Below are positions 35,201 to 43,246 of a stretch of DNA of 64,000 bases, piece after piece; the first letter of the stretch is position 1; each line of letters begins with the position of its first letter. A model generated the notes under the pieces. That model was not told the DNA's origin and did no database searches. It saw only the letters and a list, made by a program, of their open reading frames with translations. The position numbers and the translations under genes were made by a program. The DNA lies in NCBI GenBank assembly GCA_016841965.1, contig JAEANN010000015.1, forward strand, positions 39,419 to 103,418, written 5' to 3'. Origin of the DNA: Candidatus Roseilinea mizusawaensis (lineage in GTDB: Bacteria; Chloroflexota; Anaerolineae; J036; Brachytrichaceae).

Positions 35201-37384
35201 AGCGGATGGCCGGGGCATTTGGCGACGGTGAACTGGCAAACAGTAAGCTGGCTCAGCCTGGCAAACCCTGACAAACCGGCTGTGCTCAGCGAGATTGCAA
35301 TCACTGATCTGCAAAGCGGTTGGCCAAGCGATGTGGTTGCTGCACCGCACCGCACGGTGTGGCATGACGGTCAAACCCTCTACACAATTGACACTGGCAA
35401 CCCGGCCCAGCCAAGTCTGCTGCCACCACTCCAGATTCCGTCGGTGCGCATCGACACTCAGCGCGACATTGCGCAATATGGCCGGCAGGTTTTCGCACTT
35501 TCGAATGGACGCCTGGAACGCTTCTATCTCGATCAAGGAGTGATGCCACGCCCGACCACTCCGGTGAGCGAGGTGGTAGATGCAGAGCAATTTATCCTGC
35601 GCACATCAATGCCGGTGACGGGAGCTGCGCCGCATTATCACCTCTTCTACACCAGCCGATCCCATCAGGGCAAATTGTTAAGCGTAGAGCTGGTCGGCGA
35701 ACAGGTCATCGGGCAAAACAATTTGGATCTGAATCCACCAGACGGCATAGCGCCAATACAGAGCCTGCATGAACACAACGGCGTTGTCTTTGCAGTTAGC
35801 GAGTGGCCAACCCCTACGCTGCACGCCATCTCATTTGTCAACCCACAATCACCTGTTGTGTTGGCCCGTTACACACTGCCGATCGGCGCAGGCGTCATTG
35901 CCTGGGCCGGCCCGCGTCTGTTCATCACGACTCCGCCAGCGGAGAACAGCCCCTGCACCGACTTGCGTCTGACGATAGTGCTGCTCGACGACCCGTCTCT
36001 GCCAACCTTAGGAGGCTCAACGGCAACCTATGCCTGTCTGAGGAATGGACTCGGCCTTGCACACAATGGTTGGCTGTTTACGCAAGACGGGAGCGATTTG
36101 GGCGCGCTACGTGTATTCTCGGTTGGCAATCCGCTGGCGCCCCAACTGATGCTCACCACCACACAAACTGCCGATCCCCACACCGTGCTGGGGGACCGGC
36201 TGTTCACCCGCAAGCACCGACAGGATCCAGCACTAGTAGCCCACGGGTTGACGCATCTGCCAGAGCTAATCAGCTTGCCCGTCTCACCCACGCTGGCAGA
36301 CTTCTTCAGCCATGTCACCTGGATCGCGGGGGACTTTGTATGGCACAACCTGGCGCAGGTGGATGGCAGGGCGATTGTGTACGGCATGAGCGTATCGACA
36401 CAAGCCCGGCCCGACCAGCCATGGCGTTTGGAGTCGGTGGGCGAACGCAATGGTGCGCCGCATACCCGGCTCGACATCCCTGCCGGCGCGTGGAGCATGC
36501 TCACCCCCATCACATATTCGCCGGGGTTGCCTTTGGATGGCGGCAGCCCAGATCAGACCGGTCTGATACACATCGGGCGTGTCTTCACAGTGTCTGCCGA
36601 TGCGCCGCCACAGCGCCCACTCAGCCTCACCCTAACGTATATCGAAGAGGAGCTGGGAAATGTGCCCGAAGGAACGCTGGGCTTGTATCGTTGGGATCAG
36701 GCGGAACAGCGCTGGCAAGCCGAAGCAGACAGCCGGCTCGACACAGAACACAATCAGATTGTCGCGCGAATCGAACAACTGGGCGTGTTTGCTGTACTGG
36801 GCACGCCGCATCGGGCCTATGTGCCGATTGTCAGCCACGAAACGGATACCTCAAATCGCCCAGTCACCTGCCACATGTTATCGGCAAATGGCGGATTCGA
36901 GAGCGGCCCCCCCGGCATTCCCTGGCGCATCAGTGCTGCGGCCAACGATCCGCTGATTTACCAATCGGCGCGCAGATCGGGCACGTGGGGCCTGTGGCTC
37001 GGCGCACGCACAAGCTATATCGACACAGCGTGGCAATCCATCGAGTTGCCGCAGCAAGCAACTACTGCCACGCTGACGCTATGGTGGCGCATGAGCACAA
37101 ATGAAACAACAACCACAACTGCCTACGATGTCGCTCGAATCGGGCTGCGCGATGAAACTGGCGCCTGGCTATCTGCGCCGATCAGCGTGACCAATCTATC
37201 AACGCGCAACACCTGGACTGCTGCCTCGGCAGTGATCGACGTGTCAGCGCGGGCGGGGAGCCGGGTCAATCTAACCCTGAGCGGTTCAAACAATGGCTCG
37301 AAAACAACCAGTTGGTTCGTGGACGATGTGGCATTGCACGTGTGCGCACGACAGGATGGCTGGGCCAGGCCGGCCCGCCGATAA
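32210..37384 (+). CDS. Large secreted subtilisin-family (S8) protease
   Basis: About 1724 residues from the ATG at 32210; a TTG at 32192 and an ATG at 32237 are alternatives. A signal peptide (RCIMLIALLILGTSLLSPPS) and a propeptide precede the S8 domain, with catalytic Asp (GSIDTGARFTHQAL, about 258), His (NTGHGTHTLGT, about 302) and Ser (LSGTSMAAPHVAGAIALMW, about 480). Two carboxypeptidase-regulatory-like beta domains follow (about 560-720), then a 700-residue region rich in LVIVD/beta-propeller-like repeats (WLVVNGDTAYVGSGKNLLSI), and a C-terminal jelly-roll with a MAM-like look (SANGGFESGPPGIPWRIS). No membrane anchor or sorting signal is seen, so it is probably secreted. Confidence 0.9.
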   Translation: MFSIARTPSMEQSSNTARKHQGLYRNATSRLGRLRCIMLIALLILGTSLLSPPSAARASAPPSSAVSPSNTTARPPTSSPLASVIDPDLQAALAAPGAGPLQFIVEFAAPAARQAGLDTAATQADWSERGAQVVAVLQHSAAQAQAAARSLLAQRSMPYHDLWIFNALAVTGTWQDALALAAQPNVIRVRLPRRYALHTPIAVEPAQDKPPLDLSAPLSSRAANATQSLPWGLTHIRADMVWHALNVRGAGIVIGSIDTGARFTHQALVKKYRGYLGDGRFVHHYNWFDPNGAPAPFDNTGHGTHTLGTIAGDDGAGQTIGIAPGATWIAAKGCAANWCSETDLALAGQWMLAPTRLDGMYPDPSRRPHIVNNSWGADAWDPFYQAIVLAWRAAGIYPVFSLGNSGPACGTAGSPGTYSTALGVGATDSNDQIAAFSSRGPSRDPLTPAAIKPELSAPGVAIRSALAGRDDEYGTLSGTSMAAPHVAGAIALMWSASPSLIGQIISTTHILTSTTRRIANTVNCGEGLSKVPNHTFGWGRLDAYSATLRAITSTPASGILVARTVISETSAPAPAVRLRLDTATGRWLEGPTDGQGELSLRAPTGTYLLRAEHPALRSTQLAVTLSAGVTTSIVISLSPRTQWTIQGATRDAQNGLPVRATVRATSPDLPEELITYSERASGAYSLTAPGGISLSIRVEALGYQITQTMLLTPDENDGANNLIEQNFELLSHDCLNHPALCSQLAIRPLSEIDWPPATGISWLVVNGDTAYVGSGKNLLSIDIGAPGQPRILSTTPISVADTLQWEYSQAAITEDKLIVLRDLLETSGYALHLFTLNPPSAPQSVATITSSNNFDGRMFAYRGHVYVPEAGNGWRIFSTTTTSITPLRLAGDALFKHTVLSVSRLGSGVMAHIIEPDQTGGTILAVSLDQPDAPIVRDIYRSSQWIIAMHAQDGYVYSAEEAVDFWRVLKPIRVSAGLTFTLRPPSTWLTREYMIALSGWPGHLATVNWQTVSWLSLANPDKPAVLSEIAITDLQSGWPSDVVAAPHRTVWHDGQTLYTIDTGNPAQPSLLPPLQIPSVRIDTQRDIAQYGRQVFALSNGRLERFYLDQGVMPRPTTPVSEVVDAEQFILRTSMPVTGAAPHYHLFYTSRSHQGKLLSVELVGEQVIGQNNLDLNPPDGIAPIQSLHEHNGVVFAVSEWPTPTLHAISFVNPQSPVVLARYTLPIGAGVIAWAGPRLFITTPPAENSPCTDLRLTIVLLDDPSLPTLGGSTATYACLRNGLGLAHNGWLFTQDGSDLGALRVFSVGNPLAPQLMLTTTQTADPHTVLGDRLFTRKHRQDPALVAHGLTHLPELISLPVSPTLADFFSHVTWIAGDFVWHNLAQVDGRAIVYGMSVSTQARPDQPWRLESVGERNGAPHTRLDIPAGAWSMLTPITYSPGLPLDGGSPDQTGLIHIGRVFTVSADAPPQRPLSLTLTYIEEELGNVPEGTLGLYRWDQAEQRWQAEADSRLDTEHNQIVARIEQLGVFAVLGTPHRAYVPIVSHETDTSNRPVTCHMLSANGGFESGPPGIPWRISAAANDPLIYQSARRSGTWGLWLGARTSYIDTAWQSIELPQQATTATLTLWWRMSTNETTTTTAYDVARIGLRDETGAWLSAPISVTNLSTRNTWTAASAVIDVSARAGSRVNLTLSGSNNGSKTTSWFVDDVALHVCARQDGWARPARR

Positions 37385-37468
37385 GATGTGGTCAGAGCAG
37401 TCTCGGCGCATGCTGCAAGCTCAACGCGCAGGCGCAAAAGCAAGTCAACAAAATTGCGCAACAGTCGG

Positions 37469-38260
37469 CTACATTAGCGCCAGATGCGCCGCCAGTCCCA
37501 CATGATCTGAGGGGTAGAGGGTATCATCATCGGGCGCGGGCTGATTGAGCACCACATCGCAATCAACAACGCTCAGGCGCCGGCTGACAAAAATGTAATC
37601 AATCACCCCGCGCCAGATGTCCAGCGAGCGATTGCGCGCAAGGTTGCCAAGTCGCAACAGCGCATGGCGCAACGGGGTGAGATGGTAACGCAGCGGGGTC
37701 GGGCATGTGTACTGCGGTTCGCGGCCATGCCGAGCCATGTGAGCCGAAACAAATCGCCGGCGCAACAGGCGAATGGCGCGATAATCCGGCGTGCCGTTGA
37801 AGTCACCGCAAATGATCATTGACGCGCTGGGCGGGAGTGCATCCGTCCATTCCAGCAGCCGACGCATCTGGCGTAAATGTTCATCGTGATCGATGATGTG
37901 CCAGTACAAATGAGCGTTCACAATCAGCACATCGTGCCGATTCACACAGACCTGCACCGCTTGCGCCACACGATCCTGTGAGCACAACGAGAGCGACCAT
38001 GCGCTTCGCACCGGCAGGCGGCTCAAAATAGCAATCGCCTGCCGGTTCGCATACTTCCCCGTCATTGGACAGAGATGCACTGTGTAACCACCCAGACGAT
38101 CAGCCAGCCACTGCGCGCTGTTCAACGGCAACGCTACTTCCTGTAACGCGATCACATCTGGTTGCAATGCCTCAAGCTCTTGCGCGATCAGCGCCCGCCG
38201 CAGCTCCCATTTAGACGGCCGATTGAGCAAGTTAAACGTGACAACCCGGAATCCAGACAT
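37469..38260 (-). CDS. Endonuclease/exonuclease/phosphatase family protein
   Basis: 263 residues of the metal-dependent EEP fold. Landmarks are FRVVTFNLLNRPS (Asn), DVIALQEVALPLNS (Glu), MIICGDFNGTPDYRAIRLL (Asp, Asn) and the closing YPSDHVGLAAHL (Asp, His). No signal peptide or extra domain is visible. Family members cut nucleic acids or phosphodiesters of lipids, and I cannot choose between these. It converges with the subtilisin gene. Confidence 0.88.
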   Translation of the reverse strand: MSGFRVVTFNLLNRPSKWELRRALIAQELEALQPDVIALQEVALPLNSAQWLADRLGGYTVHLCPMTGKYANRQAIAILSRLPVRSAWSLSLCSQDRVAQAVQVCVNRHDVLIVNAHLYWHIIDHDEHLRQMRRLLEWTDALPPSASMIICGDFNGTPDYRAIRLLRRRFVSAHMARHGREPQYTCPTPLRYHLTPLRHALLRLGNLARNRSLDIWRGVIDYIFVSRRLSVVDCDVVLNQPAPDDDTLYPSDHVGLAAHLALM

Positions 38261-38306
38261 AGCTCGCCGCGCCGGCGTAAGCGCACAGCGCCGACGCCGG
38301 CGGGAT

Positions 38307-38334
38307 CAATTGTAAACACTACATGCCTGACGAT
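38307..38334 (-). promoter_or_regulatory. Candidate promoter of the EEP gene
   Basis: On the minus strand TTATCG (38334-38329) and TACAAT (38312-38307) are separated by 16 bases and lie about 45 bases upstream of the EEP start codon. The -10 element is good and the -35 weak. Confidence 0.3.
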
Positions 38335-38466
38335 AATCAGCGCACGATAGCGGGGCTGCTCATGGAGCGGGGTTTAAACGCTTTGCCGCTGTCGCGATGA
38401 TCGACGACCCGCAACGGGCGCATAGGACAAACTGCCGGCTTGCCTTGTGTGGGCGGCTTACCTGAC

Positions 38467-38505
38467 AAAACACCCCCCGGCCGCTTACATGCAGCCGGGG
38501 GGGTG
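38467..38505 (-). terminator. Rho-independent terminator of the PDH operon
   Basis: CACCCCCCGGC (38471-38481) pairs with GCCGGGGGGGTG (38494-38505), with one bulged base. On the minus strand the stem is followed by TTTTGTC. It lies about 30 bases downstream of the E2 stop codon. Confidence 0.85.
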
Positions 38506-38533
38506 AATATATCGCGCACGGGAACCGGGCGCG

Positions 38534-40009
38534 CTATAGCACCAAGCTCCAGGGGTTCTCGAGCAGACGCTTGACTTCGTTGACGAACAGCGCGCCCTCG
38601 GCGCCATCGGTGACACGATGATCGCCCGACAGCGTGATGTTCATGATGGTGCGAATGACGACCTGACCCTCGCGGGCAACCGGTGTAGGCGTAGCTGCGC
38701 CGATCGCCAAGATGCCGGCATCCGGCGGATTGACAATCGCGCTGAACACGCTGATGCCATACATGCCCAAATTGCTGACCGTGAAGGTCTGGCCGCCCAG
38801 GTCGGTGGGTTGCAGCTTGTTGTCGCGCGCACGGGCAGCCATCGCTGCCGACTCGACGGCGATCTCACGCAGGGTTTTCTTGTCGGTGTCGCGCACTGTC
38901 ACTGTCACCAGTCCGCCTTCTACAGCCACCGCAATGCCCACGTGAATCTGCTCGTGCAGCACAATCGCGTCGCCATCAAACGAGGCGTTCAGGTTCGGGA
39001 AACGGCGCAGGGCCAGCGCCACAGCGCGCACGACCATGTCGTTGACAGAAACCTTGAGATTCTCCGGCTTCAACGAATCGTTGATCTGCTGGCGCAAGGC
39101 CAGCGCAGCGTCCATTTCCACCGGCAGGGTGATGTAAAAGTGCGGCGTGGTGGTCTTGCTCTGGGTCATGCGCTGGGCGATGGTGTGGCGCATACGCGAC
39201 AGCGCCTTGCGCACGCCGGCAGCCGTGCGCGGCAAGGATTGCGGCAAGGATTGCGGCAAGGATTGCGGCAAGGGTTGCGGCATAACTTGCGGCGCAGCCT
39301 GCGGTGCAACTGCCAGAGCGGGGGCCGCCGCAGGCTGCGCCGCAGCCGTTGCGGCAAACTTTTCGACATCTTCCAGGACAATTCGGCCTTCTGGCCCACT
39401 GCCTTTAACCAGGCGCAGGTCGACGCCGCGTTGTTCGGCCAGCCGCTTTGCGGCCGGCGAGGCAACAATGCGGCCGGCATTGACGATCGCGGGAGCAGCC
39501 GCAGGCGGGGCAGCCGGCGCGCCGGACGTCTGCGCAGCCTGTGCATACGCCTCTACATCCTCGCGGCGAATTTGCCCGTCGGGGCCGGTGCCCTTCACCA
39601 GCGCCAGGTCAACGCCCAACTCGGCGGCAATGCGCTGGGCGATGGGCGTGGCCTTGACTTCGGCAGGCGGGGCAGCAGGCGGGGCAGCAGGCGGGGCAGC
39701 AGCCGGGGCAGCAGGCGGGGCAGCAGCCGGGGCAGCAGCCGGGGCAGCAGCCGGGGCAGCGACATTTTCGCCCGGCTCGCCGATCAATCCAATCGGCTGA
39801 CCCACGGGCACTTTTGCGCCAGGCTGTGCCAGAATCTTCAACAGCACCCCGGAATCAAATGCCTCGATTTGAATCGTCGTCTTGTCCGTCTCGATCTCTG
39901 CAACCGGCTCACCTTTTTTGATCGAATCGCCCTCGGCTTTAAGCCAGTTGGCGATCGTGCCCTCGGTCATATCGAAGCCCATCTGGGGCATGGTGATTTC
40001 TTTAGCCAT
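38534..40009 (-). CDS. Dihydrolipoamide acyltransferase (E2) of a 2-oxoacid dehydrogenase
   Basis: 491 residues. The lipoyl domain (1-80) has the lipoylated Lys in EIETDKTTIQIEAFDSG. Two peripheral-subunit-binding domains follow (PIAQRIAAELGVDLALVKGT and PAAKRLAEQRGVDLRLVKGS), then the catalytic domain with the DHRVTDGAEGALFV active-site His/Asp. Linkers are Ala/Pro- and PQSLPQSLP-rich and are encoded by exact 12-bp repeats. One binding domain is usual, so the doubling is notable. It is last in the E1a-E1b-E2 operon; no E3 gene is nearby. The substrate is probably pyruvate, but a branched-chain or acetoin complex is possible. Confidence 0.92.
   Translation of the reverse strand: MAKEITMPQMGFDMTEGTIANWLKAEGDSIKKGEPVAEIETDKTTIQIEAFDSGVLLKILAQPGAKVPVGQPIGLIGEPGENVAAPAAAPAAAPAAAPPAAPAAAPPAAPPAAPPAEVKATPIAQRIAAELGVDLALVKGTGPDGQIRREDVEAYAQAAQTSGAPAAPPAAAPAIVNAGRIVASPAAKRLAEQRGVDLRLVKGSGPEGRIVLEDVEKFAATAAAQPAAAPALAVAPQAAPQVMPQPLPQSLPQSLPQSLPRTAAGVRKALSRMRHTIAQRMTQSKTTTPHFYITLPVEMDAALALRQQINDSLKPENLKVSVNDMVVRAVALALRRFPNLNASFDGDAIVLHEQIHVGIAVAVEGGLVTVTVRDTDKKTLREIAVESAAMAARARDNKLQPTDLGGQTFTVSNLGMYGISVFSAIVNPPDAGILAIGAATPTPVAREGQVVIRTIMNITLSGDHRVTDGAEGALFVNEVKRLLENPWSLVL
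39231..39302. repeat. 12-bp tandem repeat in the E2 linker
   Basis: GGCAAGGATTGC occurs three times in a row, then GGCAAGGGTTGC, GGCATAACTTGC and GGCGCAGCCTGC. The coding strand reads a Pro-Gln-Ser-Leu-Pro-Gln repeat in the linker before the catalytic domain. Confidence 0.85.
39667..39760. repeat. 12-bp tandem repeat encoding the Ala/Pro linker
   Basis: About eight copies of a 12-bp unit (GCGGGGCAGCAG or CCGGGGCAGCAG) encode the flexible Ala/Pro linker after the lipoyl domain. Near-identity of the units points to recent slippage. Confidence 0.85.
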
Positions 40010-40021
40010 GATGCTTCCTGC

Positions 40022-41005
40022 CTAGTATTTCTTCTCCATCATCCGATGCACCGCCGCAACCACATCTTCGGCGAAGGGAATCGTTGCGCGCTCCAAGTTT
40101 TTGGCGTAAGGCATGGGTACTTCCAAGCCGGCCACACGGGCAATCGGGGCATCCAGATCGTTGAAGGCCATTTCTTGCAACGAGGCGGCAATCTCGGCGC
40201 CAAGGCCAAGCGTGCGGAAACCTTCTTCGACAACAATGGCGCGGTGAGTCTTGCGAATAGATTGCAGGGCTGGCGCCAGATCAAGCGGGCGCAGTGTGCG
40301 CAGATCGATCACCTCTAGCTCAATTCCTTCGGCGTCCAGGGTGCGGGCTGCTTTGAGCGTCTCCACCAGCATGCGGCCCCAGGTAACAACCGTGAGGTGC
40401 TTGCCGGGGCGCTTCACCTCGGACACGCCGATCGGCAGCACATAGTCGTGATCCGGCACTTCGCCCTTTGTCCCATACAGCGCCAGATGCTCGATAAAGA
40501 ACACTGGGTCGTTGTCGCGGATAGAGGCTTTCAGCAACCCTTTGGCGTCATAGGGCGTGGAGGGATAGACCACCTTTAGGCCGGGAATGGACGCCAGCCA
40601 GTTCTCGAAGGTCTGCGAGTGGGTGGAGGCAGTGCGCCCCCAGCCGGCCGGCGAGCGAATAACCATCGGCACTTGGATCTGCCGGTTAAACATGTGGTGT
40701 TGTTTGGCGGCGTGATTGACGATCTGATCCCAGGCTACCAACGCGAAGTTGATCGTCATCAATTCGCAGACTGGCCGGATGCCGCCCATCGCGGCGCCAA
40801 TGCCCACGCCAACGATAGCTTCCTCTGCAATCGGCACATCGCGCACGCGGCCGGGGAATTCTTTGGCCAGGCCGGCTGTCACGCCATACGCGCCCCCCCC
40901 GCCGTAGGCCACGATGTCTTCGCCCCAGATCACTACGTTGGGATCACGGGTCATTTCCTCGCGCAGCGCACGCTTGAGCGCTTCACGATAGGTGATTTCA
41001 GCCAT
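40022..41005 (-). CDS. 2-oxoacid dehydrogenase E1 component, beta subunit
   Basis: 327 residues of the transketolase-like E1 beta family. Key stretches are DPNVVIWGEDIVAYGGGGAY, RVRDVPIAEEAIVGVGIGAA, MVIRSPAGWGRTASTHSQTF and LTVVTWGRMLVETLKAARTL. It forms the TPP site with E1 alpha, whose stop overlaps its start by 8 bases. Confidence 0.94.
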   Translation of the reverse strand: MAEITYREALKRALREEMTRDPNVVIWGEDIVAYGGGGAYGVTAGLAKEFPGRVRDVPIAEEAIVGVGIGAAMGGIRPVCELMTINFALVAWDQIVNHAAKQHHMFNRQIQVPMVIRSPAGWGRTASTHSQTFENWLASIPGLKVVYPSTPYDAKGLLKASIRDNDPVFFIEHLALYGTKGEVPDHDYVLPIGVSEVKRPGKHLTVVTWGRMLVETLKAARTLDAEGIELEVIDLRTLRPLDLAPALQSIRKTHRAIVVEEGFRTLGLGAEIAASLQEMAFNDLDAPIARVAGLEVPMPYAKNLERATIPFAEDVVAAVHRMMEKKY

Positions 41006-42044
41006 GTTTGCTCACTCCATTCTTGAAGATCACCGGCCCCAGTGTCGGCGGCCCAATCAACGAACCATCGATCTGCATGTTGCTGACAGGTTCGGCATAG
41101 ATGCCTTCATACAAGGTTTTGCGGGCCGGCTCGGGGCTGGCATCGGCGAACGCCACAGCGTCTTCCACTTCAGCTTCCACATCGCGCGCGATCTGCTCAA
41201 GGTCGTTAGGCGTCACCAGATTGCGTGCGAGCAGCACTTCGGCAAAAGCCGGAATCGGGTCGCGCTCCTTCCATTCAGCCACTTGCGATTTCGGTCGCTG
41301 CACATCCGAGTCGGCCATCGAGTGACCGCGATGGCGGAAGGTGATGGCTTCGAGCAGCGCCGGGCCTTCGCCGTTGCGAGCGCGCGTGGCAAGCCGACAC
41401 ACCGCCTCGCGCACGGCCAGCACGTCGTTGCCGTCCACCTGCTCGGCGTGCATGTCATAGGCGCACGCTTTGCGATAGATCTCGGTCACGGCGCTATGGT
41501 TGGCGATGGCGGTGCCCATGGCGTACTGGTTGTTCTCCACCGTGAAGATAACCGGCAGCCGCCACAACTGCGTCCAGTTCAACGCAGCATGAAAAGTGCC
41601 AATGTTGGTAGAGCCATCGCCCATCACGCAGAAGACGACGCGGCCGGTCTGGTGGTGCTGGGCTGCATAGGCCAGACCGGCTGCCAGCGGCAGATGTCCG
41701 CCCACAATGGCATACCCGCCCCAGAAATGCTTCGACACATCCGCCAGATGCATCGACCCACCACGCCCACCGGTCGTGCCGGTTTCACGGCCAAACAACT
41801 CGGCCATCACTGCCCGGGCCGACAAGCCGCGCGCCAGAGCGTAGCCGTGGTCGCGGTAGTGCGTCACCAGATCGTCATCTGGCCTGAGCGCAGCTACCGC
41901 GCCTACTGCGATTGCCTCCTGCCCATTGTAGAGATGCAGAAATCCGCCAATTTTGGCCCTGGCGTACATTTCCGCCGACTTATCCTCGAACACGCGGATC
42001 AACAACATCTGCCGATACAATAAAATCAAACTATCCTTGTCCAT
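40998..42044 (-). CDS. 2-oxoacid dehydrogenase E1 component, alpha subunit
   Basis: 348 residues. The TPP-binding motif is VMGDGSTNIGTFHAALNWTQ with VENNQYAMGT at its end, and the phosphorylation-loop-like region is TFRHRGHSMADSD. The start at 42044 has GGAG eight bases upstream (GGAGTGCTTTA before ATG); the longer frame has no such site. With E1 beta it decarboxylates a 2-oxoacid, probably pyruvate. Confidence 0.94.
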   Translation of the reverse strand: MDKDSLILLYRQMLLIRVFEDKSAEMYARAKIGGFLHLYNGQEAIAVGAVAALRPDDDLVTHYRDHGYALARGLSARAVMAELFGRETGTTGGRGGSMHLADVSKHFWGGYAIVGGHLPLAAGLAYAAQHHQTGRVVFCVMGDGSTNIGTFHAALNWTQLWRLPVIFTVENNQYAMGTAIANHSAVTEIYRKACAYDMHAEQVDGNDVLAVREAVCRLATRARNGEGPALLEAITFRHRGHSMADSDVQRPKSQVAEWKERDPIPAFAEVLLARNLVTPNDLEQIARDVEAEVEDAVAFADASPEPARKTLYEGIYAEPVSNMQIDGSLIGPPTLGPVIFKNGVSKHG

Positions 42045-42164
42045 TAAAGCACTCCGCATTCCGCGAGTCACCGGCGCGTACAAACCAATCTGCGATGACC
42101 CGCACAGGCGCTATGAAAACGCAACCGGCCAATTGTGCCACAGTCAATCGTTGACAGACATTCG

Positions 42165-42722
42165 TCAACGGACGTCTTTGGCAAGTGTGGGGATGGCTGC
42201 GCCGGCCAGCGCGTTCTCGTGCAGCTCGAGGGCAAACAGCAGCGACGACAGTCGGTTCAGATAGCGGCCCAGTTCAACATTCTCGATCAGGCCGTCGTGG
42301 AGGAGATGGGTGACAAGCCGCTCGGCGCGGCGGACGATCGTGCGCGCCAGGTCAAGATAAGCGCCGGGCGCGCTGTCGCCTGGGACAATGAACTCGCGGG
42401 GCATGTTCACCAGTGCTGTGACCGCCTCGATTTGCTCCTCGATCCAGCGCACACGATCGGCATCAATGGCTCGAAAGCGTGCTGCTGCCTGTGGTGAGGC
42501 CGCCAGTTCGGACATCAGCCGGTACAGGTCGCGTTGGGCGGTCAGCAAGATGCCGCGCGTGAGGTCGCTGGCGGCCATTGCACGGGCCACGCCCATGGCA
42601 GCGTTGGCTTCATCCACTGTGCCATAGGCTTCGGGCTGCGGCATATACTTGGCAACGCGACCTTCGCCAAGCAGGCTGGTATATCCATCATCTCCTGTGC
42701 GGGTATAGAGTTGGAAGCTCAT
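42165..42722 (-). CDS. Cob(I)alamin adenosyltransferase, PduO type
   Basis: 185 residues. It attaches the adenosyl group of ATP to cob(I)alamin. The ATP-binding N-terminus is YTRTGDDGYTSLLGEGRVAK and the C-terminal helix carries ARTIVRRAERLVTHLL, both diagnostic of the PduO/MMAB family. A TATAAT lies eight bases upstream of the ATG on this strand, so a leaderless transcript is possible. A short stem (CGTTGAC/GTCAACG, 42149-42170) overlaps the stop codon. Confidence 0.93.
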   Translation of the reverse strand: MSFQLYTRTGDDGYTSLLGEGRVAKYMPQPEAYGTVDEANAAMGVARAMAASDLTRGILLTAQRDLYRLMSELAASPQAAARFRAIDADRVRWIEEQIEAVTALVNMPREFIVPGDSAPGAYLDLARTIVRRAERLVTHLLHDGLIENVELGRYLNRLSSLLFALELHENALAGAAIPTLAKDVR

Positions 42723-42738
42723 CGTCGTGCATTATAAT
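42711..42738 (+). promoter_or_regulatory. Sigma-70-like promoter with palindromic -10 box
   Basis: TTGGAA (42711-42716), 16 bases, then TATAAT (42733-42738) point toward the plus-strand gene at 42839. The -10 box lies in the palindrome ATTATAAT, so TATAAT is also read on the minus strand, eight bases before the PduO start codon. A bidirectional promoter is plausible. Confidence 0.45.
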
Positions 42739-42838
42739 GGTGTGGCCAGGTTGTCTGAGCGTCGCGCGGTCAAGCAAAGCAATAACGCTTCGCGACAGGC
42801 CAACCGCATTGTTCAGCGCCAGGAAATGGCAATCCAGA

Positions 42839-43246
42839 ATGTATCCAGATAGCGAAATCCTCTTCCCCGCCCGCTGTATTCCCGAGTTGCGCAACGTCCG
42901 CCCCGGCGAGACATGGCGCAGGCTGGTCGACCGCACTGCCCAACTACCTGAAACGCACGAGGATGTGCTGGCTTTCTCATTGATGATGATCCGGCTCGGC
43001 AACTGCCTGACTTGCGACCTAGACAGCTATCGCGCCAGCTTGGGATGCTGTCAGTGTGCCCGCCGGACGATCCAGAGCTTCAAAGGCAACGACAGCGCTT
43101 TGGTCGCGCGGATGGAAGAAGCGCGATCAGAACTTCACGCCGCGCGGGCTGCCCAGTCTACGCCGGCGCCTGACGCCACCGGCCAGGCCGACACAAACGC
43201 CAAGACGCGCCGCGCCAATCATCGGGTGCGCGCGCGCCGATCGTGA
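42839..43246 (+). CDS. Cys-rich protein of unknown function
   Basis: 135 residues. A central segment LGNCLTCDLDSYRASLGCCQ followed by CARRTIQSF gives five cysteines in the pattern CxxC...CCxxC, suggesting a zinc or iron-sulfur site. The C-terminal 45 residues are charged, Ala-rich and probably disordered, ending in a basic tail (RVRARRS). The stop overlaps the GTG start of the HD hydrolase gene (GTGA), so the two are likely to be made together. I do not recognise the family. Confidence 0.68.
   Translation: MYPDSEILFPARCIPELRNVRPGETWRRLVDRTAQLPETHEDVLAFSLMMIRLGNCLTCDLDSYRASLGCCQCARRTIQSFKGNDSALVARMEEARSELHAARAAQSTPAPDATGQADTNAKTRRANHRVRARRS

Noticed and set aside
35803..37104. Second plus-strand frame of 433 codons inside the subtilisin gene
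   Set aside because: Arg/His/Cys-rich off-frame translation within the continuous 1724-residue protein.
38618..40318. Plus-strand open frame of 566 codons opposite the E2 gene
   Set aside because: Shadow of E2; Gly/Ser/Arg repeats come from the complement of the Ala/Pro linkers.
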